From positions 156,340 to 220,339 of the forward strand of contig NZ_AZUZ01000006.1 of the NCBI RefSeq assembly GCF_000513955.1: a stretch of DNA of 64,000 nt. The letters are read 5' to 3'. Numbering within the stretch: position 1 is the first letter of the stretch; the number at the start of each line of letters is the position of its first letter. Position numbers and translations under genes: made by a program. This DNA is from Pseudoxanthomonas suwonensis J47. GTDB taxonomy: Bacteria > Pseudomonadota > Gammaproteobacteria > Xanthomonadales > Xanthomonadaceae. Under the pieces are notes generated by a model. It was not told where the DNA came from. It searched no databases and saw only the letters and a list, made by a program, of their open reading frames with translations. This document shows positions 15,842 through 24,051 of the stretch, piece after piece.

Positions 15842-18800
15842 TCAGACGCGGGTGGCGGCGAACATGCGGTCCAGCACCGACTTCAGCGCCAGCGGCCGCA
15901 CCGGCTTGGGCAGCAGCCCCAGTTCGGCCTCCTGCACCGCGGCGCGGGTGGCGGCGCTGGCATCGGCCGAGAGGATCAGGCACGGCGCCGGCCCGTAGCG
16001 GCCGCGCAGGCGCCCGGCCAGCAGCACGCCGGTATCGCCGCGGTCGAGGTGGTAGTCGAACAGCCACAGGTCGGCGGGTCGCCGTGCCAGTTCCGCCGCG
16101 GCCGCCTCGCCGTCGGCGGCGGTGGCCACCTCGCAGCCCCAGCCGGACAGCAGCTGGGCGAGCGCGGACAGCGCGTCGGGATCATTGTCGACCAGCAGCA
16201 AGCGGCGCCCGGCCAGGCCGCGTGCGCCCTGCGTCACCGGACGCGCTGCCGCCAGCGGCGGCTGCGCGCGGCGCAGTTCGACCGAGAACACCGAGCCGCG
16301 GCCCTCGCCGCTGCGCAGGCCCAGCGGCGCGTCCAGCAGCCGGGCGATGCGGTCGGCGATGGACAGGCCCAGGCCCAGCCCCTGCCCCGGCGCGTCCTCG
16401 CCGCGACGGAACTCCTCGAAGATCGCCTGGCGCGCCGATTCAGGCACGCCGGGGCCGGTGTCGTGCACCTCGATCCGCACCCGCCCGTCGACCCGGCGCA
16501 CGCCCAGCACTACCCGCCCGCGGCTGGTGTAGCGCACCGCGTTGCCGAGGAAGTTCTGCAGCACCCGCCGCAGCAGCTGCGGGTCGCTGTGCACCCACAG
16601 CGTGGTCGGACGGTAGGCGAAGGCCAGGCCACGTTCGCCGGCCATGGCGCGGAACTGCTCGGCCAGCGGCGCCAGCACCTCGTCCAGCGGGAAATCGCGC
16701 GGCGCCGGCACCAGGCCGCCGGCCTCCAGCCGCGACATGTCCAGCAGCCCGGTCAGCAGGTCGGTGGTCGAATCCAGCGCGCCGCCGAGCTGGCGCAGGG
16801 TTTCGCGCGAGGCGGCCAGGTTGGCTTCGGGCGTGGCGAACTGCCGCGCCAGCGAATCCACGAACAGCTGCGCCGCGTGCAGGGGCTGCAGCAGGTCGTG
16901 GCCGATCGCGGCGAGGAAGCGGCTCTTGGCGTCGTTGGCGTGCTCGGCTTCCTGCTTGGCCGTCTCCAGCAGCGCGGTGCGCTCGGCCACGCGCTGCTCG
17001 AGGGTCTCGTTGGCGCGGATCAGGCCGCGCTCCGCCTCGCGGAACGCGGTGACGTCGGTGAAGGTGGCGACGAAGCCGCCGCCGGGCATCGGGTTGCCGC
17101 GGATCTCGACGATGCTGCCATCGGGGAACACGCGCTCGGTGAGGTGCGGGCTGCCGTGGCGCATGAAGGCCAGGCGCCGCTCGACCATGCGCGTGATCTG
17201 GCGCGCGTCGGCGCCCGGCGGCGCCTGCCGCTTCAGCGACCACCCGGTGAGGTCGGCGATCGGCCGGCCCACCTGCAGCAGTTCCTCGGGGAAGCCGAAC
17301 AGCTCGGCATAGCGCCGGTTCCAGGCGACCAGCCGCTGCTCGCGGTCGATCACGCTGATGCCCTGGCTCATGTTCTGCAGCGCCGCCTGCAGCACCTGCT
17401 GGTTGAAGCGCAGGTCCTGCGAGGCCTCGCCGACGATCGCCGCGACCGTGTCCAGGTCGCCGCTCTCGCGCCGCGCCGCGTCCAGCAGCAGGCGCGCCGA
17501 GGCCGAGCCCAGCACCGCCGACAGCTCGCGCTCCACCCGCGCCTCGATCAGCGCCGGCACCGGACCGCTGCGCGGCGCCTGCGCCAGCAGTTCGGCGACG
17601 CGCTCCTCCGGCAGGAAGCGCCGGCCGGCATCGCGCAGCGCCTCGGCGCCGAGGTTGCGGCTGGCCCGGTGCGGCGCCTCGCGGCGCCAGGCCATCGCCA
17701 GCACGGTGGCCAGGGTTCCGGTGAACAGGCTCGCGCCCACCGCGCGGCCCAGCGGACTCCAGCCGGTCAGCCCGAACAGCGCGTTCGGGGCCAGCCAGCG
17801 CTGCCCGAACGGGCCTTCGACGATCCAGCGCGCGTCCACCCCGGCCGCGGCGGCCAGGGTCGGCGCCAGCAGCACCCAGGCCCAGGTGAGGAAGGCGACG
17901 ACCACGCCCAGCACCGCCGCGCGCGGCGAGGTCTGCGGGCGCCACACGGCGAAGGCCAGCACCGGCACCAAGGTGGCCAGCGCCGAGAACGACAGCGCGC
18001 CCACATCGGCCAGGCTCTCGTTTCCGGCCACCAGCCGGCTGTAGGCCCAGGCCAGCAGCATGATCGCGGCGATGCCGGCGCGGCGCATGCGGATCAGGCC
18101 GCCGCGGTAGTCCTCGCTGGCGCCGCGCGCCCAGGCGCCGCGCAGCAGGCCCGGCGCGAACCAGTGGTTGCCGATCATCAGGCTCAGGGTCAGCGTGCTG
18201 ACCACGACCATGCCGGTAGCGGCGCTGAGCCCGCCGAGGAAGGCGAACAGCGCCACGCCGCGATGCCCCTGCGAGAACGGCAGGGCCAGCGCGTACATGT
18301 CGGAGGAGACCTGGTCGCCCAGCAGGGCCACGCCGGCGTGGGCCAGCGGCAGGGTCGGCGCGGCGATCAGCAGCAAGTACAGCGGGAACAGCCAGCGCGC
18401 GGTGCGCACGTCGCGCTCGTCGCGGCATTCGACCACGCCGACGTGGAACTGGTGCGGCAGCACGAACATCGCCAGCGCGCCCAGCAGCACCAGCGGGATG
18501 AACCCACCCGACGAGGCCGGCGGCGCCGGCGGCACCTCCGGCAGCGGCCCCAGGCCGAACCAGACGAACGCGCCCAGCACCAGCATCGCCAGCAGCTTGA
18601 ACAGAGATTCGGCGGCCATTGCCAGCACCAGGCCGCGGTTGTGCTCGGCCGCGCTGGCGCGGCGGGTGCCGAACAGCATCGCGAACAGGGCCATGGCCAG
18701 GGCCACGTACAGCGCGCCATCGCGCCAGAACGGCCCTTCGTCCGCCGCGCTGCTGGTGAGCATGGCGAAGCTCATGGTCACCGCCTTCAGCTGCAGGGCG

Positions 18801-19189
18801 ATGTACGGGACCAGGCCGAGCACGGCGACCGCGGTGACCGTGGCGGCCAGCCACGCGTCCTTGCCCAGGCGGGTGGCGATCAGGTCGGCCAGCGAGGTGG
18901 CATTGGTGTCGCGCGCCAGCCGCACCAGCCTGACCATGAAGGCCACGGCCAGGGCGTAGAACAGGATCGCGCCGATGAAGGTGGGCGGCAGCGGCCAGCC
19001 GTAGCGGGCGGCCTGGGTGACGGTGCCGTAGAAGGTCCAGCTGGTGCAGTGCACCGCCAGCGAGAGCGCGTAGACGTGGCGCCAGCTGCCGGCCAGCAGC
19101 GCCGGCCGGCGTTCGCCGAACAGCGCGGTGCCGAACATCAGCGCCAGCCACAGCAGGGCGGCGGGCACCACCACCCAGATGCTCAGCAT
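15842..19189 (-). CDS. CrbS-like hybrid sensor kinase with SLC5/sodium-solute-symporter N-terminal domain
   Basis: A 1115-residue membrane protein. Residues about 1-500 form 12-13 membrane segments with sodium:solute symporter (SLC5) features, such as TSWTFYGTVTQAARYG, ATSLADLIATRLG and FLGGLSAATGMVVV. A PAS domain follows (about 590-700, NMSQGISVIDREQRLVAWNRR), then a coiled coil. The HisKA domain has the phospho-His in AAIGHDLLQPLHA (near 764). The ATPase domain has NFLGNAVRY, DTGPGVPE and GQGLGLGLSIA. A C-terminal receiver domain carries Asp in LWLFDYHLDRG (near 1045). This architecture is that of CrbS/MxtR. The ATG at 19189 follows a GGGG-rich site. The probable partner is the regulator at 14282. 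Confidence 0.9.
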   Translation of the reverse strand: MLSIWVVVPAALLWLALMFGTALFGERRPALLAGSWRHVYALSLAVHCTSWTFYGTVTQAARYGWPLPPTFIGAILFYALAVAFMVRLVRLARDTNATSLADLIATRLGKDAWLAATVTAVAVLGLVPYIALQLKAVTMSFAMLTSSAADEGPFWRDGALYVALAMALFAMLFGTRRASAAEHNRGLVLAMAAESLFKLLAMLVLGAFVWFGLGPLPEVPPAPPASSGGFIPLVLLGALAMFVLPHQFHVGVVECRDERDVRTARWLFPLYLLLIAAPTLPLAHAGVALLGDQVSSDMYALALPFSQGHRGVALFAFLGGLSAATGMVVVSTLTLSLMIGNHWFAPGLLRGAWARGASEDYRGGLIRMRRAGIAAIMLLAWAYSRLVAGNESLADVGALSFSALATLVPVLAFAVWRPQTSPRAAVLGVVVAFLTWAWVLLAPTLAAAAGVDARWIVEGPFGQRWLAPNALFGLTGWSPLGRAVGASLFTGTLATVLAMAWRREAPHRASRNLGAEALRDAGRRFLPEERVAELLAQAPRSGPVPALIEARVERELSAVLGSASARLLLDAARRESGDLDTVAAIVGEASQDLRFNQQVLQAALQNMSQGISVIDREQRLVAWNRRYAELFGFPEELLQVGRPIADLTGWSLKRQAPPGADARQITRMVERRLAFMRHGSPHLTERVFPDGSIVEIRGNPMPGGGFVATFTDVTAFREAERGLIRANETLEQRVAERTALLETAKQEAEHANDAKSRFLAAIGHDLLQPLHAAQLFVDSLARQFATPEANLAASRETLRQLGGALDSTTDLLTGLLDMSRLEAGGLVPAPRDFPLDEVLAPLAEQFRAMAGERGLAFAYRPTTLWVHSDPQLLRRVLQNFLGNAVRYTSRGRVVLGVRRVDGRVRIEVHDTGPGVPESARQAIFEEFRRGEDAPGQGLGLGLSIADRIARLLDAPLGLRSGEGRGSVFSVELRRAQPPLAAARPVTQGARGLAGRRLLLVDNDPDALSALAQLLSGWGCEVATAADGEAAAAELARRPADLWLFDYHLDRGDTGVLLAGRLRGRYGPAPCLILSADASAATRAAVQEAELGLLPKPVRPLALKSVLDRMFAATRV

Positions 19190-19245
19190 CGCCCCTGCCC
19201 CGTCACGCCTTCCGCCCCGTGCTGCTCCACAAGGCGGACAGCATA

Positions 19246-19277
19246 ACGCGGCGGCGGGCACCGGCCCGCCGCCGCGT
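19246..19277 (-). terminator. Strong GC hairpin after the TonB receptor gene
   Basis: Perfect 14-bp stem ACGCGGCGGCGGGC / GCCCGCCGCCGCGT with a 4-nt loop, 27 bp past the TonB-receptor stop. The minus-strand continuation is TTATGC, so the U tract is short. It probably separates the receptor gene from the downstream sensor kinase gene. Confidence 0.65.
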
Positions 19278-19303
19278 CGTTACCTGCCAATGGGCCGGCC
19301 CGG

Positions 19304-21547
19304 TCAGAAGTTGTAGCGGACCGAGACGTACCAGTTGCGCGGCAGGCCGTAGTACGCGGTCTGGATGTTGCCGACCGAGGCGAACTCCTGGCCTTCGATC
19401 ATGTAGACCTCGTCGGTCAGGTTGCGCACGCCGGCGCGCACCTGCCAGTCCATCGACGGCGAATCCCAGCTGCCGAACGCACCGACCACCGTGTACGCGC
19501 CCTGGCTGAGCACGTCGCGGTTGTCGACCGACAGCCAGGTGCGGCTGCGGTAGGAGGCGTCGGCGCCGATGGTCAGCGCGCCGGCGGTGTCCAGGTTGAA
19601 GGTGTGCTGCAGCGACAGGCGGGCGGTGTACTCCGGCGAGAACGGCACGTGGTCGTGGTTCACGTTCGGGTCGAAGCCCGGGTACGAAGGATCGAGGCGG
19701 AAGTCCTCGAACCGGTCGTAGTCCGCGTCCAGCCAGCCGAACTGCGCGGCGAGGACGGTGCCTTCGCCGAGGATCGCGCTGCCCTCGAACTCGATGCCCT
19801 GGATGTTGAGCTCGGCGGCGTTGAGCACCGGGAAGGTGCCGACGTCCTGCGACACGCGGGCCTGGAAGTCCTTGTAGTCGCTCTTGAACGCCGCCACGCT
19901 GCCGCGCAGGCGCTTGTCGTCCGAGGTCGCCTTCAGGCCCAGCTCGTAGGTCCAGACGTACTCGGGGTCGAACTTGGCGTGCTCGGTGTCGTACACGGTG
20001 TTGGCGCGGCCGTTGAAGCCGCCGGACTTGAAGCCGCGGTTGGCCGACACGTAGCCCATCACGTTGTCGCTGAAGGCCTTCTGCAGGCTCACCGACGGGG
20101 TGGTCGCGGTCCAGTCGGCCTTGGCCGAGAACGCGACGGTCTGGTTGAGGCTGGTGAACGGCGCGCCCCAGAAGGTGCTGGTGCTGCGGTCGTATTCCTT
20201 GGTGTCCTTGGTCCAGCGCACGCCGGCGGCCAGGGTCCAGGTCGGCGCGAACTCCCAGTTGAGGTGGGCGAAGGCGGCCTTGCTGGTGGTGCTCAGGTCG
20301 TCATCGATGGTGCGCAGGAACGGGATGCCGGCGCCGAGCATCGAGAACAGGTCGTCGGCGTAGGCTTCCTGGTACGACGGCACGTTCTCCTTCATGTAGT
20401 ACGCGCCGAAGGTGGCGTGCAGGTTGCTGCCGTTGTCGTAGTGCAGCTGGAATTCCTGGCTCCGCTGGTCCTGGTCCAGGGCCACCAGCACGTCGCCGAG
20501 TTCGTACTCGGAGGCGTCGATGTCGATGAAGGAGTGGGTCTTCAGCTTGCGGAAGGCGCTGATGCTCTTCAGCTGCCACTGCTCGTTGAGGTCCCAGTCC
20601 AGCGCCAGCGAGGCGCCGGAGTGCTCCAGCTGCTGGCCCTGGTGGTCGGCGAAGGAGGTCTTGGCGGTGCGGTCCCACTTGCCGGTCTGGCCCGGCTGCA
20701 GGACGACCACGCCGGCCGGGGCCAGGCTGGTCTGCAGCAGCGGCGCCATCGGCCGGCCCATGGTCAGGGCGGCGTCCTGCTCGGTGTGGTCGACGGTCAG
20801 GGTGGCGCGGAAGTTGTCGGTCGGGGCCAGCGCCAGCTTGAAGCGCAGCGACTCGGTGTCGTCGTCGTTGAAGCGGCGGCCGGTGTCCGGATCCTTGACG
20901 TAGCCGTCGTTGGTGATCTTGGCGCCGGCCAGGCTCACCGCGACGGTGTCGCTCAGGCGGCCGGAGGCGTAGAAGCGGCCTTCCAGGCGGCCGTAGTCGC
21001 CGGCGGTCACTTCCACCGCGCCGCCTTCGTTGTCGAAGGGGTTCTTGGTGGTCAGCTTGATCGCGCCGCCGGTGGAGTTCTTGCCGTACAGGGTGCCCTG
21101 CGGGCCGCGCAGCACTTCGACCTGCTGCACGTCGAACAGCGAGAACAGCGAACCGTTGATGCGCGAGTAGTAGACGTCGTCGACGTACATGCCCACGCCC
21201 GGGTCGAAGGTCTGCAGCGCGTCCGGCTGGCCGATGCCGCGGATGAAGACGTTGACGCTGTTGGCCGAACCGCGGCCCTGGACGATGTTCATGTTGGGCA
21301 CGGCGCCCTGCAGGCCGTCGATGTTGCTCGCCTGCAGGTCCTTCAGCTGTTCCTCGCCGAAGGCGCTGACCGCGACCGGCACGTCCAGGATGGACTCGGC
21401 GCGGCGGCGGGCGGTGACGGTGACTTCGTCCAGCGTGGTGGCGGTCGCCTGGGTGCCCTCGGCCTGCGCGGCCTCCTGCGACCAGGCCACCGGCGCGTTG
21501 GCGGCCAGCAGGCTGCCGATGACCAGGCTCAGATACGTTTGCTTCAT
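19304..21547 (-). CDS. TonB-dependent outer-membrane receptor
   Basis: A 747-residue receptor with a signal peptide (MKQTYLSLVIGSLLAANAPVAWSQ) and a TonB box (LDEVTVTARRR). The plug domain has VPVAVSAFGEEQLKDLQASNIDGLQGAVPNM and the VEVLRGPQGTLYGKNSTGGAI motif. A 22-strand-type barrel follows, closing with an aromatic-ending strand (WYVSVRYNF). GGGAGGAGGGG lies just before the ATG at 21547; the longer frame upstream is not needed. Receptors of this subgroup often import organic nutrients rather than iron. The divergent neighbour is a GntP-type permease, so uptake of a hydroxybutyrate-derived compound is a fair guess. Confidence 0.92.
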   Translation of the reverse strand: MKQTYLSLVIGSLLAANAPVAWSQEAAQAEGTQATATTLDEVTVTARRRAESILDVPVAVSAFGEEQLKDLQASNIDGLQGAVPNMNIVQGRGSANSVNVFIRGIGQPDALQTFDPGVGMYVDDVYYSRINGSLFSLFDVQQVEVLRGPQGTLYGKNSTGGAIKLTTKNPFDNEGGAVEVTAGDYGRLEGRFYASGRLSDTVAVSLAGAKITNDGYVKDPDTGRRFNDDDTESLRFKLALAPTDNFRATLTVDHTEQDAALTMGRPMAPLLQTSLAPAGVVVLQPGQTGKWDRTAKTSFADHQGQQLEHSGASLALDWDLNEQWQLKSISAFRKLKTHSFIDIDASEYELGDVLVALDQDQRSQEFQLHYDNGSNLHATFGAYYMKENVPSYQEAYADDLFSMLGAGIPFLRTIDDDLSTTSKAAFAHLNWEFAPTWTLAAGVRWTKDTKEYDRSTSTFWGAPFTSLNQTVAFSAKADWTATTPSVSLQKAFSDNVMGYVSANRGFKSGGFNGRANTVYDTEHAKFDPEYVWTYELGLKATSDDKRLRGSVAAFKSDYKDFQARVSQDVGTFPVLNAAELNIQGIEFEGSAILGEGTVLAAQFGWLDADYDRFEDFRLDPSYPGFDPNVNHDHVPFSPEYTARLSLQHTFNLDTAGALTIGADASYRSRTWLSVDNRDVLSQGAYTVVGAFGSWDSPSMDWQVRAGVRNLTDEVYMIEGQEFASVGNIQTAYYGLPRNWYVSVRYNF

Positions 21548-21641
21548 TTCCCCTCCTCCCGGGTGCATAACTAGGGCGGCGGGCACATGCCGCCGATGCT
21601 GCGCACCTTAGGGGGCCGGCCGCGGGGCGGGCATCGTCCGT

Positions 21642-21677
21642 TGGTACAGTGGGCTGCCGATGGGGTGGTACCGATAC
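21642..21677. promoter_or_regulatory. Paired TGGTAC sites in the TonB receptor / permease divergent promoter region
   Basis: TTGGTACAG (TGGTAC at 21642-21647) and GGTACCGATAC (TGGTAC at 21666-21671) lie 24 bp apart between the divergent start codons at 21547 and 21715. The similar GTACTTTGGTAC site at 13440 suggests a shared operator. The pairing and spacing are visible; regulator binding is inference. Confidence 0.3.
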
Positions 21678-21714
21678 TGCCGCGACCGCCATGGGAGGCG
21701 GGCGGAGTGTATTG

Positions 21715-23118
21715 ATGTCGTTGCTGATCGTGCTGGCTGCGCTGGCGTTCCTGATGGTGGTCGCCTACCGCGGCTACAGCGTGATCCTGTTCGCGCCCGT
21801 CGCGGCCATGGGCGCGGTGCTGCTGGCCGATCCTTCGCTGGTCGCGCCGATGTTCACCGGCCTGTTCATGGAGAAGATGGTCGGCTTCCTGAAGCTGTAC
21901 TTCCCGGTGTTCCTGCTGGGCGCGGTGTTCGGCAAGCTGATCGAGATCTCCGGCTTCTCCAAGGCGATCGTCGCCGCGGCCATCCGCGTGGTCGGGGCCA
22001 AGCGGGCGATGCTGTCGATCGTGCTGGTCTGCGCCCTGCTCACCTACGGCGGCGTGTCGCTGTTCGTGGTGGTGTTCGCGGTCTATCCGTTCGCCGCGGA
22101 GCTGTTCCGCCAGAACGACATCCCCAAGCGGCTGATCCCCGGCACCATCGCCCTGGGGGCGTTCACCTTCACCATGGACGCGCTGCCGGGCACGCCGCAG
22201 ATCCAGAACATCATCCCCACCGCGTTCTTCGGCACCACCGCCTGGGCGGCGCCGGTGCTGGGCATCCTCGGCGGCGTGTTCATCCTCGTGCTGGGCATGG
22301 TCTACCTGGAGTGGCGCCGCCGCGTGGCCGCGCGCAACGGCGAGGGCTACGCCAGCGGCATCGAGCTGCGCAACGAACCGGAGCCGTTCCGCGGCGACCG
22401 CCTGGCCCATCCGCTGGTGGCGATCCTGCCGCTGGTGCTGGTCGGCGTGGCCAACTTCTTCCTCACCCGCTGGATCCCGCAGCTGTACGGCGCCAGCCAC
22501 GAGTTCCTGCCCTCGGTGGTCGGTACGCCGGCGCCGGTGGTCCAGGACGTGGCCAAGGTCGCGGCGATCTGGGCGGTCCAGGGCGCGCTGCTGGCCGGCA
22601 TCCTCTGCGTGCTGGCGTTCGCCTGGAAGCCGGTCGTGGCCAGCTTCGCCGAAGGCACGAAGAACGCGGTCGGCGGCGCCCTGCTGGCCTCGATGAACAC
22701 CGCTTCGGAATACGGCTTCGGCGCGGTCATCGCCGCCTTGCCCGGCTTCCTCGTCGTCGCCCATGCGCTGGGCGCGATCCCCGACCCGCTGGTCAACCAG
22801 GCCGTGTCGGTCACCGCGCTGGCCGGCATCACCGGTTCGGCCTCCGGCGGACTGAGCATCGCCCTGGCGGCGATGGGCGACACCTTCATCGCCAACGCCC
22901 AGGCCTACGGCATCCCGATGGACGTGCTGCACCGCGTGGCGGCAATGGCTTCCGGCGGCATGGACACCCTGCCCCACAACGGCGCGGTGATCACCCTGCT
23001 GGCGGTCACCGGCCTGACCCATCGCCAGTCCTACAAGGACGTGTTCGCGATCACCCTGGTCAAGACCCTGGCGGTGTTCTTCATCATCGGCGTGTTCTAC
23101 GCGACCGGCTGGGTCTGA
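21715..23118 (+). CDS. GntP-family permease, probable D-3-hydroxybutyrate permease
   Basis: A 467-residue inner-membrane transporter with about 12-14 hydrophobic helices. GntP-family features include FGKLIEISGFSKAIV, LLTYGGVSLFVVVFAVYPFA, the TFTMDALPGTPQIQN region and GITGSASGGLSIAL near the end. This subgroup is commonly linked to D-beta-hydroxybutyrate transport. The surrounding 3HB dehydrogenase, oligomer hydrolase and PHA synthase genes support that here; the specificity is still inferred. GGAG lies seven bases before the ATG at 21715. The gene ends before a strong bidirectional hairpin. Confidence 0.87.
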   Translation: MSLLIVLAALAFLMVVAYRGYSVILFAPVAAMGAVLLADPSLVAPMFTGLFMEKMVGFLKLYFPVFLLGAVFGKLIEISGFSKAIVAAAIRVVGAKRAMLSIVLVCALLTYGGVSLFVVVFAVYPFAAELFRQNDIPKRLIPGTIALGAFTFTMDALPGTPQIQNIIPTAFFGTTAWAAPVLGILGGVFILVLGMVYLEWRRRVAARNGEGYASGIELRNEPEPFRGDRLAHPLVAILPLVLVGVANFFLTRWIPQLYGASHEFLPSVVGTPAPVVQDVAKVAAIWAVQGALLAGILCVLAFAWKPVVASFAEGTKNAVGGALLASMNTASEYGFGAVIAALPGFLVVAHALGAIPDPLVNQAVSVTALAGITGSASGGLSIALAAMGDTFIANAQAYGIPMDVLHRVAAMASGGMDTLPHNGAVITLLAVTGLTHRQSYKDVFAITLVKTLAVFFIIGVFYATGWV

Positions 23119-23141
23119 TTCCCCGACCCGCGGACGTGAAA

Positions 23142-23175
23142 ACGCCGGCCGTGCCTTCGCGGGCACGGCCGGCGT
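23142..23175. terminator. Bidirectional hairpin terminator between convergent genes
   Basis: Perfect 14-bp stem ACGCCGGCCGTGCC / GGCACGGCCGGCGT with the loop TTCGCG; CGTTT follows on the plus strand and TTTTCACG on the minus strand. It lies between the permease stop and the L,D-transpeptidase stop. Confidence 0.8.
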
Positions 23176-23197
23176 CGTTTCCGCGCCGCGACTGTTG

Positions 23198-23989
23198 TCA
23201 GGAACCGATTTGCGGCCCCGCAGCCTTCGAGTGGGCGGCCACCGACGCCGCGCCACCGCAGTCGCCGCTGAGCAGGCGCGAGCGCTGCAGCCACTCCCTG
23301 TCGGGGTAGTAGGCGAACAGGAAGGTGCCATCGCGCAGGGTGTCGATCAGCTTGCGCGCCACCTGCGGGCGTACTGCCGGGCAGCCGAGGCTGCGGCCGA
23401 GCCGGCCCTGCAGCTTCGCCGCTGCCGGGTTCACGTAGGGGGCGCCGTGGATGACGATGGCACGCTCGCGGGCGCGGTCGTTGAAGCCGGGCTCCAGGCC
23501 GCGCAGGCGCAGCGAATAGCCATTCCCGCCCATGTAGGTCTCCTGCGCGGTGAACGCGCCGAGGCTGGTCATGTAGCTGCCTTCGGCGTTGGAGAACTTC
23601 TTCGCCAGGTTCTCGCCGGTGTTGCGGCCGTGCGCGACCCATTCCTCGAACAGCAGCTGGCTGCGGGCCAGGTCGAACACCCACATCCGCGGTTCGGTGG
23701 AGGGCCGCGAATAGTCGATCACGCCCAGCCGCCGTGGATCGACGCCCAGCGCCGGGTCGCGCAGCGCGCAGGACATCGCCCGCGCGGCCAGCTTGAGGAC
23801 TTCGGGACTGGCGGCCGGCGCCACTTCGGCCAGGCGCGCGGCCAGCTCGGCCTCCGGCAGCCGGGCCGCCGACGAGGCGACCGGCTGCAGCGACGGGGCT
23901 GGATGGGATGCCGGAACCGCCGGCGCGGCCACGGCCAGCAGCGGGAGCAGGGCCAGCCGGCGGCCGGCGGATATCGGGAACGACTTCAT
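23198..23989 (-). CDS. Exported murein L,D-transpeptidase catalytic-domain family protein
   Basis: A 263-residue protein with an N-terminal signal peptide (ISAGRRLALLPLLAVAAPAVPA). The catalytic half resembles the YkuD_2 group: ARAMSCALRD, VIDYSRPSTEPRMWVFDL, LGAFTAQETYMGGNGYSLRL, AIVIHGAPYV and the Cys motif GRSLGCPAVRP (Cys near residue 201). Such proteins act on peptidoglycan peptides in the periplasm. The ATG at 23989 begins the signal peptide directly; a frame opens further upstream without a better start. A second, differently built L,D-transpeptidase gene lies 63 bp upstream in the same direction. Confidence 0.86.
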   Translation of the reverse strand: MKSFPISAGRRLALLPLLAVAAPAVPASHPAPSLQPVASSAARLPEAELAARLAEVAPAASPEVLKLAARAMSCALRDPALGVDPRRLGVIDYSRPSTEPRMWVFDLARSQLLFEEWVAHGRNTGENLAKKFSNAEGSYMTSLGAFTAQETYMGGNGYSLRLRGLEPGFNDRARERAIVIHGAPYVNPAAAKLQGRLGRSLGCPAVRPQVARKLIDTLRDGTFLFAYYPDREWLQRSRLLSGDCGGAASVAAHSKAAGPQIGS

Positions 23990-24051
23990 CCGGTGCACTT
24001 CAGTGGGGGCGGGCCTGGCACTCCCCTGGCCCATGTTCCCAGCTTGGGGCC

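Noticed and set aside
16049-19246. A 1065-residue plus-strand frame over the sensor kinase gene
   Set aside because: Composition is His/Gln/Arg-rich with no domain; it mirrors the kinase frame, which has complete catalytic motifs.
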